From positions 1-50,074 of the forward strand of contig LNQR01000103.1 in NCBI GenBank assembly GCA_001541255.1: a DNA stretch of 50,074 bases, written 5' to 3'. Made by a program: the position numbers and the translations under genes. Of this stretch, positions 8,653-17,272 are shown piece by piece (within the stretch, counting starts at the first letter, position 1; each line of letters starts with the position of its first letter). Origin of the DNA: Candidatus Magnetominusculus xianensis. Lineage in GTDB: Bacteria > Nitrospirota > Thermodesulfovibrionia > Thermodesulfovibrionales > Magnetobacteriaceae. Below the pieces are notes generated by a model. The model was not told the DNA's origin. It ran no database searches and saw only the letters and a list, made by a program, of their open reading frames with translations.

Positions 8653-9670
8653 TATGTTGTTCCCTCATATGTTTATGTGACATAGCAATCTCATCGGAGA
8701 TTATCTTGTTTATATTAACTGTTGCCAGTTGGTTTGCCACTTTAAGGGCGTTTTTTATCGCCTTTGAGGTGGAGCGTCCGTGGCAGATTATACATGTACC
8801 GTTTATGCCTAGAAGCGGCGCACCACCGCTTTCGTCGTAGTCTGTTCTCCTTTTGAAGCCTTTGATTGCCGGCTTCATCATCAGATAGCCAAGTTTACTG
8901 GCAAAGCGCCCGCTAATCTCTGCCTTGAGCATCTTCATTATTGCCTCTGCCAGCCCTTCGGACACCTTCAGTATAGTATTCCCTATGAACCCGTCGCACA
9001 CTACCACATCAGCCAGACCGGTAAAGACATCCTTGCCCTCTATGTTGCCTGTGAAATTTATATTCGCCGTCTTCAGGAGCTTAAAGACTTCTTTGGTCAG
9101 CTCATTTCCCTTAGTGTCTTCCTCTCCAATGCTCATAAGACTTACCTTTGGTTCTTCGATGCCATAAACTGCCTTAAAGTAGGCGCTTCCCATCAGGGCA
9201 AACTGGAGCAGATTGTCGGGTTTGCAGTCAACGTTTGCCCCTGCGTCAATCAACAAAAAACGTCCCTTTACTGTCGGCATCAGTACGGCGATTGCCGGGC
9301 GGTCAACGCCGGGGGCCTTTTTGAGAACTGTCAGCGCTGTGGCCATTGCAACGCCTGAGTGTCCGGCAGATACTACTGCCGCAGCCTCGCCTTTTTTTAC
9401 CATATCCACCGCTACCCTTATCGACGAGTCCTTCTTCTTCCTGAGGGCCTGAGACGTTGCCTCGTCCATGTCAACCACTTCTGAGGCATGTCTGACTGTT
9501 ATCCTCTTTTCGTCATATCTTTTTACTGCCTTAAGGCGTTTTAAAAGTACATCTGAATCACCAATCAGCTCTACGCTAATGTCGTCATACTCCGCAACTG
9601 CAAGGAGCGCCCCCTCTACATTCACACCTGGGGCGTTGTCACCCCCCATTGCATCCAGCGCTATCTTCAT
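8639..9670 (-). CDS. plsX: Phosphate acyltransferase PlsX
   Basis: A 343-residue soluble enzyme that forms acyl-phosphate from acyl-ACP for phosphatidic acid synthesis with PlsY. The N-terminus has the hallmark MKIALDAMGGDNAPG, and the family segments VSAGHSGVAMA, LIDAGANVDCKP and GNTILK are intact. Length is normal for the family. The gene starts 10 bp after the rpmF stop and overlaps fabH by 14 bases, so it is translationally coupled to it. No PlsY gene is in the window. Confidence 0.97.
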   Translation of the reverse strand: MKIALDAMGGDNAPGVNVEGALLAVAEYDDISVELIGDSDVLLKRLKAVKRYDEKRITVRHASEVVDMDEATSQALRKKKDSSIRVAVDMVKKGEAAAVVSAGHSGVAMATALTVLKKAPGVDRPAIAVLMPTVKGRFLLIDAGANVDCKPDNLLQFALMGSAYFKAVYGIEEPKVSLMSIGEEDTKGNELTKEVFKLLKTANINFTGNIEGKDVFTGLADVVVCDGFIGNTILKVSEGLAEAIMKMLKAEISGRFASKLGYLMMKPAIKGFKRRTDYDESGGAPLLGINGTCIICHGRSTSKAIKNALKVANQLATVNINKIISDEIAMSHKHMREQHIAEG

Positions 9671-9680
9671 TGCACTTTAC

Positions 9681-9866
9681 CTACTCTTTCTCTACTACTG
9701 CCAGGACCTCTTTCCCGTCGTACTTGCCGCAGCCTAAACATACGCGGTGTGGCGCCTTAAATTCGCCGCAGTCGGGGCATTTCACTACCGGGGGCAGTGC
9801 GCCTTTCCAGTTTGCCTTTCTCTTGTCTCTTCTTGATTTCGAATGTCTTGATGTTGGATTTGCCAT
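9681..9866 (-). CDS. rpmF: 50S ribosomal protein L32
   Basis: A 61-residue L32. The N-terminus MANPTSRHSKSRRDKRKANW is diagnostic, and the four cysteines of CPDCG and CLGCG mark the zinc-binding (C+) version of the protein. The start codon lies directly against the stop of yceD, as usual for this pair. The C-terminal tail after GCGKYDGKEVL is typical. Confidence 0.97.
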   Translation of the reverse strand: MANPTSRHSKSRRDKRKANWKGALPPVVKCPDCGEFKAPHRVCLGCGKYDGKEVLAVVEKE

Positions 9867-10397
9867 TTATGCTCCTTTTGATTTATTAACTCGAAAGTCT
9901 CTTAATACATGAAACCTCTCATCCTCCGGCTGTTTTACGCACGTACAAGGCCCGATGTTCAGATTCGTCCCGCACGACGGGCACAGCCCCCTGCACCCGG
10001 ACGAACACATCGTCTGCATCGGGATATTTAAAATCACCTGCTCTTCCATCATTCGTGTTATGTCAAGCAGCCCGTCTTCATAAAAATATAAGTCCAGCTC
10101 ATCACCAGACAACTGTTTTCCTTCCACCTCTGCTTCAAGCTCAGTCATCGGGACACAGACCAGCACTGTATCAATTTCAAAGCCGTTTTCGAACTCCTCA
10201 AGACAGCGGCTGCATGTTGATGCAGCCTCCACTGTGGCATGAACTGTTGCCACAACCTCCTCAGCCATAACAACCAGGTTAACAGTCCCCCGTAAACGGC
10301 CTTCCATCGATGTGCGCCCCTTCGTCAGAGGTATATCTACCGCTGAGTCCTGCCCTTCTGCCGGTATGTCCTTTACACGTATTACCGCCGCCTTCAT
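9867..10397 (-). CDS. yceD: DUF177 / YceD family protein
   Basis: A 176-residue member of the YceD/DUF177 family, nearly always encoded directly before rpmF. Members have been linked to rRNA accumulation, in bacteria through 23S rRNA metabolism. The central CSRCLEEFE segment and the cysteine-rich C-terminal part (CSSGCRGLCPSCG followed by CTC) are visible and suggest metal binding. It is the first gene after the near-consensus promoter at 10497-10526, with an 86-bp leader that starts with a hairpin. Confidence 0.9.
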   Translation of the reverse strand: MKAAVIRVKDIPAEGQDSAVDIPLTKGRTSMEGRLRGTVNLVVMAEEVVATVHATVEAASTCSRCLEEFENGFEIDTVLVCVPMTELEAEVEGKQLSGDELDLYFYEDGLLDITRMMEEQVILNIPMQTMCSSGCRGLCPSCGTNLNIGPCTCVKQPEDERFHVLRDFRVNKSKGA

Positions 10398-10471
10398 CGT
10401 TTATAATAAAACCCATACAGTCTAAGCCTATGCCGTCTCAATTCACACCACATCCTTGCGCAGCAGGCGCT

Positions 10472-10492
10472 ACTGCGTTTAACAAACGCAGT
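10472..10492 (-). repeat. Perfect 9-bp stem-loop at the predicted 5' end of the yceD transcript
   Basis: ACTGCGTTT (10472-10480) and AAACGCAGT (10484-10492) form a perfect stem with a 3-base loop. Given the -10 box at 10497-10502, transcription should begin around 10490, so the RNA would start with this hairpin. It may protect the 5' end of the mRNA. Alternatively it is the terminator of the upstream arsR gene; no T-run follows on the minus strand. Confidence 0.5.
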
Positions 10493-10496
10493 GTAA

Positions 10497-10526
10497 ATTA
10501 TAATTTTTGCGATAATATCTTGTCAA
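10497..10526 (-). promoter_or_regulatory. Sigma-70 type promoter of the yceD-rpmF-plsX-fabH operon
   Basis: On the minus strand, TTGACA (10521-10526) and TATAAT (10497-10502) are both perfect matches with an 18-bp spacer. It lies between arsR and yceD and would drive the ribosomal-protein and lipid operon. Confidence 0.8.
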
Positions 10527-10543
10527 TGGTCAACTGAAAGGGT

Positions 10544-10906
10544 CTAAAATCCTTCCCCTTTTGGTGTTTTTTCTTTACGTGTCATAGGACAACAACGAGG
10601 CGCGGGAAGCACTTCAGTATAACTCTTATTCAATACGGCAAGGATGTCAATAATAATGGGGTCAACCAAAAAATAGCACCTCAACTTCCCATCCATATAG
10701 AAATCAATTACGCCGTGGTTTCTGAGCAGAGAGAGATGCTGCGATACATTTGGCTGGCTTATTTCTAAAAATTTCTCGAAGTCACTCACACATTTTACAC
10801 CCTTTGTGAGTTCTTCCAGGATACTGATCCTCACCGGATGTGCGATAACCCGCAGTAATTCAATTTTTTGTCCCAGCGTTTTCATGCTTTGACAGTAGTT
10901 TATCAA
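10544..10906 (-). CDS. ArsR/SmtB family repressor, SqrR/BigR-like persulfide-sensor candidate
   Basis: A 120-residue winged-helix regulator. The HPVRISILEEL and SQPNVSQHLSLLRNHGVI segments are characteristic of the ArsR family DNA-binding region. No metal-type CxC motif (ELCVCDL) is present. Instead Cys39 (GVKCVSDFE) and Cys105/Cys106 (APRCCP) are spaced 66/67 residues apart. In SqrR (Cys41/Cys107) and BigR (Cys42/Cys108) the two cysteines that form a polysulfide bridge are also 66 apart. The gene ends the minus-strand operon of sulfur permeases, consistent with control by sulfide or persulfide. An alternative start at Met8 (10885) would shorten it by seven residues without changing the motifs. 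The family is certain; the ligand is inferred. Confidence 0.88.
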   Translation of the reverse strand: MINYCQSMKTLGQKIELLRVIAHPVRISILEELTKGVKCVSDFEKFLEISQPNVSQHLSLLRNHGVIDFYMDGKLRCYFLVDPIIIDILAVLNKSYTEVLPAPRCCPMTRKEKTPKGEGF

Positions 10907-10976
10907 AACACAGCCGTTTTAGTATATAGAGATTCAAGCAACCGCCTTCGACCTTCAAACCGGCCACCACATATCG

Positions 10977-12224
10977 TTAAAACTCATACCTTACTTGTAC
11001 ATAGACATTATCGTTTTTATCGAATTGTCCAAACTGAGTCGATTTATTTGGACCTCCGAAGATGTTTGCTCCAATAGCGCCCCATACATGGTCAGTAAAA
11101 TTATACCTTGCTTCAGGGTTTATTATGTAATCCCCGTCTGAAGGACTCCAGAACGAAAAAAAGGAAAGCTTGAGAGTTTGATGTGCCAGCAATTGGGTAA
11201 GACGAAGAGATGCGAGACTGTATAAGCGTTTCTCCTGTGTGAACCCCTCGGGCAGGTTTTCCACATATTCGGAATAATTGTGCATGTACTGGGTATAGAA
11301 CTGAATAGATACGCTGAAATCATCCCACATCTGGCGTTGGTAGCCAAGAATGGTTCGTGTTTGTGAGTTTGGGATAAAGGGGTCAGAGCCGCTCCTGTCC
11401 TGCCTGAAATCATAATAACCCATTTCAAGGCTTAAAATACCGTCAAGTGCCCTGCCCTGAAAACTTGCGCCATATACTGAGAGTTTTGGATAAGATAGAA
11501 ACAGTTTGGAGGGCATCGCGGTATCGTTTGGCATTGCGGAAGGCTGTCTGTAAAAACCGCGATATAAATACAGCGACGTATCAAAGCCTGCCACGTCACG
11601 GTATGCCCGTATAGCGAGTTCTGTGTTGCCAGGTGTCTTTGAAGGCTCTGTCGTTTCTCTGTCTGTTACATCAGGCATCGGGTCAAACATCCAGAACCTT
11701 TGAGGGCCGGGGTAATGATTTGGCGTAAAAAAAGGAATGGCAATTATATCGAAGGAAGCAAAGGCAGGGTAAATGCCTATTTTTGCACCATCAACTCCTT
11801 TTTTCAAATATTCAAGCGGTCTGCCAGAAAAAAATGCCTCGAAGTCTTTTGGGAACACGTCGTTAATAAACACGAGGTCGCCAACTCCCCACGTAATTAT
11901 TTGCCTGCCCAATCTTACATCCCACGCTGAAGATCTGAAATCAAAATATCCTTCCCGCAGCTCAAGCCGTGCTTTATTATCTACATGGTCGTATAGCGCG
12001 TCGGTCTTTACAAAGATATGAAAAGGGTCTTTTGACGCATCCAGCTTCAACTGTAATCTCTCCTCTGCCCGTTTGAAGTCACCGCCATTGGGGTTTGAAT
12101 AGGCAGTATCAACTGAGTAATTGCCCTGCAAAAATCCATGTAACGATATTTCTGAGGCAGTTGCAGTGGAAATGAACAATCCCATGCCAATAAAGATATA
12201 CACAAAGACCCGGTTAATCATCAT
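10977..12224 (-). CDS. Outer-membrane beta-barrel protein (DUF1302 / alginate-export-like)
   Basis: A 415-residue protein with a signal peptide (residues 1-23, ending ATA-SEI) and a C-terminal phenylalanine after alternating hydrophobic residues (VYVQVRYEF), the usual outer-membrane assembly signal. The body consists of repeated amphipathic strands. The segment LGRQIITWGVGDLVFINDVF resembles the RQ...WG..D region of DUF1302 proteins. Such barrels are often encoded beside MMPL/RND pumps and LolA-like periplasmic proteins, as here, and may form an envelope export or import route for hydrophobic compounds. The cargo is unknown. Confidence 0.7.
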   Translation of the reverse strand: MMINRVFVYIFIGMGLFISTATASEISLHGFLQGNYSVDTAYSNPNGGDFKRAEERLQLKLDASKDPFHIFVKTDALYDHVDNKARLELREGYFDFRSSAWDVRLGRQIITWGVGDLVFINDVFPKDFEAFFSGRPLEYLKKGVDGAKIGIYPAFASFDIIAIPFFTPNHYPGPQRFWMFDPMPDVTDRETTEPSKTPGNTELAIRAYRDVAGFDTSLYLYRGFYRQPSAMPNDTAMPSKLFLSYPKLSVYGASFQGRALDGILSLEMGYYDFRQDRSGSDPFIPNSQTRTILGYQRQMWDDFSVSIQFYTQYMHNYSEYVENLPEGFTQEKRLYSLASLRLTQLLAHQTLKLSFFSFWSPSDGDYIINPEARYNFTDHVWGAIGANIFGGPNKSTQFGQFDKNDNVYVQVRYEF

Positions 12225-12243
12225 TTATTGTCCTCAACACCGG

Positions 12244-13032
12244 TTACTCTGTCCATTTCTTTAAAGGCTGCCTGAGATACCTTTCTGAAAATAAGCTGTC
12301 GTCAATGTCTATGTTGTAATCTACGCTTAAGTATTTGACTTCAGTGGTGTGCCCGCTCTGGTGATTTTTCATTGTCCTCTTTGTAATCGTGGGAAAACCT
12401 TTTACCTCTTTAATCTCGTCGGATGTGTAGAGCCTGTCGAGTTCTCCCTTTTTATTGTAATATTCCTCTTTCAGGGGCAAGTAATTCCCTTTGTCAATCC
12501 ATGAAAGCTTATAGTCATAGTTCATATCGCCTGCCTTAGGCGTACTCTTTATCACATAGCAGTCTCTATTGTTGAAGGCTTCTTCCTTTGTGACTGCATG
12601 GGCGTCATCTTGTATGTCCCTTCCTGAGACATCTTCATAAGTGAAGTCCGAACCGGCAAAGCTTGACGATTTATCCTGAGCGGCAATCCTTCGTACCATG
12701 TTGATAGCCGGAACAAAAAGCCATCGGTCATCATCTCTGGCAGGATATTTATATACCATGAAGGTCATATCTTTTACGTCAGTTGGTTGAAAGAAGTACA
12801 TAAAAATTTTCTGTTCACCACCGGCTTCACCATAGTTTTTTCTGAGCATAGTCAGCTCTCTTATCCTTTCCTGCCCACCCTTGCCGATCAGTTTCATCAT
12901 CACCCTTGCCTTAAAATCCTTGCCCGGGTAAAAAAAAGCATCCTGTGATTTTTTAATAACCTCATCGCCACTCTGTGCAAAACCCGTTACAGGGAACACC
13001 ATCAAGGATAAAACTATTATTATCCATCTCAT
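12244..13032 (-). CDS. Periplasmic LolA-like (outer membrane lipoprotein-sorting) protein
   Basis: From the ATG at 13032 (GGAGG at 13039-13043) the product has 262 residues. The ATG overlaps the stop of the upstream permease as ATGA. The longer in-frame version from 13143 adds an implausible Cys/Arg-rich leader. Residues 1-20 are a signal peptide ending FAQ. The mature part carries the LolA_like (PF17131) segments YFFQPTDVKDMTFMVY, DDRWLFVPAINMVRRI and SSFAGSDFTYEDVSGRD. Such proteins typically accompany MMPL family transporters and are thought to carry a lipid or lipidated substrate across the periplasm. Confidence 0.85.
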   Translation of the reverse strand: MRWIIIVLSLMVFPVTGFAQSGDEVIKKSQDAFFYPGKDFKARVMMKLIGKGGQERIRELTMLRKNYGEAGGEQKIFMYFFQPTDVKDMTFMVYKYPARDDDRWLFVPAINMVRRIAAQDKSSSFAGSDFTYEDVSGRDIQDDAHAVTKEEAFNNRDCYVIKSTPKAGDMNYDYKLSWIDKGNYLPLKEEYYNKKGELDRLYTSDEIKEVKGFPTITKRTMKNHQSGHTTEVKYLSVDYNIDIDDSLFSERYLRQPLKKWTE

Positions 13033-13583
13033 TGTAAACCTCCATGTTGTTGTTTTTTTCTTGTAATCAGAAAAACACCTGCCATAATCAACACTAAGAC
13101 AACACCAAAGGCAGCGGCTGCGGGAAGGTACCCTACACCGCAATATTGGTAGATTGCAAGTTCTTTTGGTTCGTTAAATCGAACTCCATACCTATCGATT
13201 ACAGGCAGGAGAGCTTCAGTAGCAAAGGCAGATAATAGTATTGCCAACACCCCGATGCCTGCCTCATACTTGCCGCAGGCAAGTCTGCCAATACAAGTCC
13301 CGGGGCACATGCCAAGAAGCGCCATCGCTATACCGAATAATCCGCCCCCGATAAAGTGGGTTGCCCCCCAGTATGGTTTTATCCCAACCTCTATATCCAT
13401 ACCAGAGATTTTTAATAAAACCGTGCCTAAAACTATCGTAGCTAACGTCGTTATCATAAATCCATACAATCTGAAATCTTTCAACAGCAACGCACCCATT
13501 ATCACGGAGTAGCGTAGAGCGCCCGCCTTCCACAGTGCAAATCCAAACAAAAAACCTATGATTAAACCTGACAGAATATCCAT
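13029..13583 (-). CDS. YeeE/YedE family permease, second half-protein
   Basis: A 184-residue membrane protein with about five hydrophobic segments. The loop GMCPGTCIGRLACGKYEAG carries three cysteines, as in the sulfur transport domain of YeeE/YedE (PF04143). Related YeeE (TsuA) is a thiosulfate importer that uses conserved cysteines. Here the fold is encoded as two separate genes, with its partner 11 bp upstream. The stop overlaps the ATG of the LolA-like gene. Likely function: one half of a thiosulfate or other sulfur-compound permease in the inner membrane. Confidence 0.85.
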   Translation of the reverse strand: MDILSGLIIGFLFGFALWKAGALRYSVIMGALLLKDFRLYGFMITTLATIVLGTVLLKISGMDIEVGIKPYWGATHFIGGGLFGIAMALLGMCPGTCIGRLACGKYEAGIGVLAILLSAFATEALLPVIDRYGVRFNEPKELAIYQYCGVGYLPAAAAFGVVLVLIMAGVFLITRKKQQHGGLQ

Positions 13584-13594
13584 TTTATTCCTCC

Positions 13595-14152
13595 TTAATC
13601 TTGTTGATAAGGTATTTGTTCCCCTATCTCTTTGCCTTTATTAAAATAAAGACAATTAGCGGTTATAATTGCCGCTGTGAAAAAAGAAAGGCTTGTTATA
13701 ATACTGCCTATCGATAGAGTAGAAACACCGGTGAGAAATGCCCCTGTCGTGCAGCCGCCGCCAACATTCGCACCTATACCTAAAAGAAGGCCCCCCGCGA
13801 AAACAACCGCTATTCGTTTCCATATGCTTTTTCCGAATCGATTTCCCCACATCTGCGCAACTCCGTGAATCTGAAACGTATGCGATACTCTTGATGCGGC
13901 GAAACTGCCAATCAAAATGCCTCCAAGCATCGCAACCGCCCATGTGTCAGTTCCCCTTACCGTCCCGATAAAAACGGTATTTTCAAGGTATTCAGGGTTA
14001 AAGACATTGACAATCTTTCTTACGACGGCGACAAACGCCCCTGCTACGGCAAGGTTCTTCCCTGCCATCATTGCCATTAAAACCGCTGCACCAGCAGTAA
14101 CACCTGCCACAGACCAATGCCATTCATTCTTAAACAGACTGTTCACTTTCAC
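13595..14152 (-). CDS. YeeE/YedE family permease, first half-protein
   Basis: A 185-residue membrane protein. The motif GANVGGGCTTGAFLTG is the hallmark first-half cysteine loop of YeeE/YedE sulfur transporters. Hydrophobic segments surround it at about residues 15-35, 70-90, 110-130 and 145-165. The protein pairs with the next gene (13029-13583), which supplies the second cysteine loop. Its start overlaps the 3' end of the MMPL gene by 23 bases, so the genes are co-transcribed. Substrate inference (thiosulfate or a related anion) comes from the family and from the neighbouring TauE and SqrR-like genes. Confidence 0.88.
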   Translation of the reverse strand: MKVNSLFKNEWHWSVAGVTAGAAVLMAMMAGKNLAVAGAFVAVVRKIVNVFNPEYLENTVFIGTVRGTDTWAVAMLGGILIGSFAASRVSHTFQIHGVAQMWGNRFGKSIWKRIAVVFAGGLLLGIGANVGGGCTTGAFLTGVSTLSIGSIITSLSFFTAAIITANCLYFNKGKEIGEQIPYQQD

Positions 14153-16445
14153 CGTTACCTCCTTTTAGCAGCCAGTCCTTTGTCAATACGATCAAGGCCG
14201 GCAGATATAGTATTGTTAATAGTGAGCTTAACATCATCATAGTCACAATAAAGGCCCCAACCGATATGTAAGGCGTAAGGGGCGCAAAAAGCATTACTGA
14301 AAACGCTGAGGCAAAGAGTATCGCATTACGAACGATGCCCTTACCTGGCCTTGCAGCAGTCCACAACAAGGTTTCATTCAAGTCTCCACTTTCTTTAAAT
14401 CTCTGCCTGAACCTGCTTACGAAATGGATGGCAAAGTCAACCGCCATCCCAAGAGAAAGACACGAGAGTACCGAAATCGGCATATCGAAGTCCTTCCCGA
14501 CAAAACCGACAACCCCATAGATCAACAGTATCGTAAACAGCAGAGGTGTATACCCGACAACTGCCCACTTTATCGAGTGGAAATTATAGGCCAGTATTAT
14601 AAACACGACGACGAGTGCGATAACAAACCCCTTGACCATATCCCCTACGACCTCGTCATTCCATACCATGTTGAAATATGCTATGCCGGAGGGTTTTATT
14701 TCCATTGGGGAGGGATTAGCCTTTTTATATTCCTCAACCGCCTTTATAACATCTCTCATTGCCCCTGCATCCCATGTTTTTAGTTGAACCCACAGGTTTG
14801 CTCTCCTAAAAGGATAGTCCACCACATTGTCAAGGTCTGACGGTTTTGCAGACATGGAAAACAAAAACAGATATTGTCCTATAATATCCTTTCTCTCCGG
14901 AACGACATCATAACTTGTGTCATCGTTGTGCAGTACCCTGTTTATCCTCTTTACGTAATCAACGACTGACATGGTTTTCCCAACTACCGGCAACGTCTCA
15001 AGGCGGCGCTGAAGCCCCTCGATATAACGCATTGCCGCGGGGGTCTTGATATAGTCGTCTTCCTTTGCAGTTGCCACTATATAGCCGGTGGCCGTTCCGC
15101 CAAGCGCCTGGTTGATAACCGTGTCGGCAGCCCTGACCTCGCTGCCTTTCTTGAACCACTCCACAAGATTATTGTTAACAGTTATTTTTGTTACTCCGAC
15201 AATTGCCGCCACAAAAAATATCAGACCGACTATAACCGTCTCAGCAGGCCTTCTCATGCCGACGCCAGCGAGTTTTTTCAAAAATTGCGATGTCTTACCC
15301 AAGTCGGCCTCTTCTGTCTGAGAGATCTTTTTTAACTTCTCTTCCTTGACAAGGGCAAACATCGCGGGTACGAACGTAAAGCTGAGGACCCTCAATATGA
15401 TTGTGCCAAAGGCAACAAGCCCGCCAAAAACCTGCACGGGCACGATGTTCATAAACAGTAAAACGGCAAACCCTGCCGCCGTTGCCAGGGCGGTACTGCG
15501 AACCGGCTTGCTTACGGCGGCCATTGTCTCAATTATTGCCAGCCTTTTGTTTCCCGTTTCCTTGTAACGGAAATAGAACTCGTTAAAAATATGCATACTG
15601 TCCGTTGCAATTGCCATCAGAAACACCGGAGCCATCGAACTCATTATATGTATGGGGAATCCCAGTCCAATCAGAAGCCCCATACTCCAGACAATGCTTA
15701 TCATGGCATCCATCATGAGGGCCATAGACAAAAACATGTCCCTGAACATCAAATATCTGACAAGAAACATAACCATCCCGGCTATCGGGGCAAGGATACC
15801 CATAAGTTTAAACATGTCAACCCCGAAGGTGTCACGTGCTACCGGATCTCCTGCTATGTAGTATTTTTCGCCGCCGCCTTCTTTTTTTACAATCTGTCTT
15901 ATGGCATCTGCAATCTCCTTGCCATTAGCCCCTTTTTGAAGCGGTATATATATGGCAGCCGTTTTACCGTCTTTTGAAATAATGCGGTTAACAAAGAGAG
16001 GGTTTTCGAAAAGCATTTTTCTGAGATGCTCAATCTCTATATCGTTCTTTGGGAGCGCTGTCATAAGTGTGGAAACCCTTAAGGCATCATTTTCCACTTC
16101 AATGTTGTCAATGGTAGTAAAGCTCGATACGTCTGTTGCCGCTACCCCTTTTAATCTCAGTATTTCGCCGGTTATTCTTTGAATCTTTCCAAGTGTATCA
16201 CTATTGAGGATGCCTTTTTCGTTTACAACGCCAACAACCAGCGTATCCTCATACAGATTAAAAGTCTTTTCCACCTCATCGTTCCATACCCGCACGTCTG
16301 ACGCAGCAGGAAGCATGTTCTTAGGATTGGTGTCTGTCTTAATTTTCGTAAACTGTGTCATAAAAAGCATCGTAATCACCATCAATATAGCTACGACGGC
16401 TTTTGGGTAGTCTACAGAAAATTCTACAAGTGAAAATTTTCTCAT
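14130..16445 (-). CDS. MMPL/RND superfamily transporter (HAE3-like)
   Basis: A 771-residue inner-membrane protein with the duplicated RND layout: one TM, a periplasmic porter domain and five TM, repeated twice. The membrane cores contain MAIATDSMHIFNEFYFR in the first half and LSLGMAVDFAIHFVSRFRQRF in the second, where acidic residues of the proton relay are expected. The N-terminus ends in TKIKTDTNPKNMLP, the entry of the first porter domain. It is shorter than AcrB-type pumps and resembles the MMPL/HpnN group, which transport lipids such as hopanoids. It sits between TauE and the YeeE pair; the LolA-like protein and outer-membrane barrel downstream are plausible partners. Confidence 0.9.
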   Translation of the reverse strand: MRKFSLVEFSVDYPKAVVAILMVITMLFMTQFTKIKTDTNPKNMLPAASDVRVWNDEVEKTFNLYEDTLVVGVVNEKGILNSDTLGKIQRITGEILRLKGVAATDVSSFTTIDNIEVENDALRVSTLMTALPKNDIEIEHLRKMLFENPLFVNRIISKDGKTAAIYIPLQKGANGKEIADAIRQIVKKEGGGEKYYIAGDPVARDTFGVDMFKLMGILAPIAGMVMFLVRYLMFRDMFLSMALMMDAMISIVWSMGLLIGLGFPIHIMSSMAPVFLMAIATDSMHIFNEFYFRYKETGNKRLAIIETMAAVSKPVRSTALATAAGFAVLLFMNIVPVQVFGGLVAFGTIILRVLSFTFVPAMFALVKEEKLKKISQTEEADLGKTSQFLKKLAGVGMRRPAETVIVGLIFFVAAIVGVTKITVNNNLVEWFKKGSEVRAADTVINQALGGTATGYIVATAKEDDYIKTPAAMRYIEGLQRRLETLPVVGKTMSVVDYVKRINRVLHNDDTSYDVVPERKDIIGQYLFLFSMSAKPSDLDNVVDYPFRRANLWVQLKTWDAGAMRDVIKAVEEYKKANPSPMEIKPSGIAYFNMVWNDEVVGDMVKGFVIALVVVFIILAYNFHSIKWAVVGYTPLLFTILLIYGVVGFVGKDFDMPISVLSCLSLGMAVDFAIHFVSRFRQRFKESGDLNETLLWTAARPGKGIVRNAILFASAFSVMLFAPLTPYISVGAFIVTMMMLSSLLTILYLPALIVLTKDWLLKGGNGESEQSV

Positions 16446-16483
16446 TTACATCTCCTCGTGTTGGTGAAACACGTTAATTTGTA

Positions 16484-17272
16484 TTAATAATTAGTTACAT
16501 CCATCCACATGCGAATTGCCGCAAATGCTATCACTACCGCGAGGGCCTTCCTCAGAACAGCAGCGGGGATTTTTTTTGTAAACCTTGCACCAAATCTTGC
16601 CGCCGGTACAGCACCGATTACAACGGCGGCAGTCATTATGTATGGAACCTGTCCGGTTATAAGTTTTCCTACAGCCCCGGAGATAGATGCAACGAAGGCT
16701 ATCCCCAACGTGCTTCCGATTGCGACCTTCGTCGGAATTTTTAAGAAATAAATCATCAAAGGAGTAAATATGTACGCCCCGGGCGCTCCAACCATTCCTC
16801 CAATAAACCCTATGCCTGATGAAATCAAGGCGGCTTTTGGTTTGCTGAACTTTATTTCCTCAAGAACAATGTCTTCGTCCGATTCCTTCTTCGGTAATAC
16901 CATAACAACCGCAGCAAAGGCTGCCATACATGCAAATATCACAAGAAGCACCTTACTTGACGTATGCTTTGAGTATACTGCCCCAAAAAAAGCGGCAAAC
17001 ACGGCACATACTCCCATCAAGACTACCAGATTCTTTAAAACAAGACGATTCTTGTTCTGCACTGACAACCCGGCAAGAGACGACGCAAACACAACTATAA
17101 TTGTAATCCCCGCTACTTCTTTCATATCAAGCGCCCCTACCCCAATCAATGGTGGAACATATAAGAGCATCGGGACAAGGATTATTGCCCCTCCCAATCC
17201 CAAAAGACCTGAGAGAAATGCCCCGCTTACCCCAATTAATAACAGCGTTGATAACATACTAAACGAAGCCAT
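16484..17272 (-). CDS. TauE/SafE family sulfite/organosulfonate exporter-like permease
   Basis: A 262-residue protein with about eight hydrophobic helices and the family signatures GLLGLGGAIILVPMLL near the N-terminus and GIGFIGGMVGAPGAYIFTPLMIYFL in the middle. TauE/SafE proteins move sulfite, sulfonates or related anions across the inner membrane. The start at 17272 has a purine-rich run (GGGGGGGG) just upstream, and the gene overlaps the end of the thioredoxin-like gene by 37 bases. BigR/SqrR-type operons in other bacteria also contain such permeases, which supports a role in sulfur-species export. Confidence 0.9.
   Translation of the reverse strand: MASFSMLSTLLLIGVSGAFLSGLLGLGGAIILVPMLLYVPPLIGVGALDMKEVAGITIIVVFASSLAGLSVQNKNRLVLKNLVVLMGVCAVFAAFFGAVYSKHTSSKVLLVIFACMAAFAAVVMVLPKKESDEDIVLEEIKFSKPKAALISSGIGFIGGMVGAPGAYIFTPLMIYFLKIPTKVAIGSTLGIAFVASISGAVGKLITGQVPYIMTAAVVIGAVPAARFGARFTKKIPAAVLRKALAVVIAFAAIRMWMDVTNY

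Noticed and set aside
13033..13143. Extended N-terminus of the LolA-like protein
   Set aside because: The Cys/Arg-rich leader would hide the signal peptide, and GGAGG sits at the internal ATG 13032.
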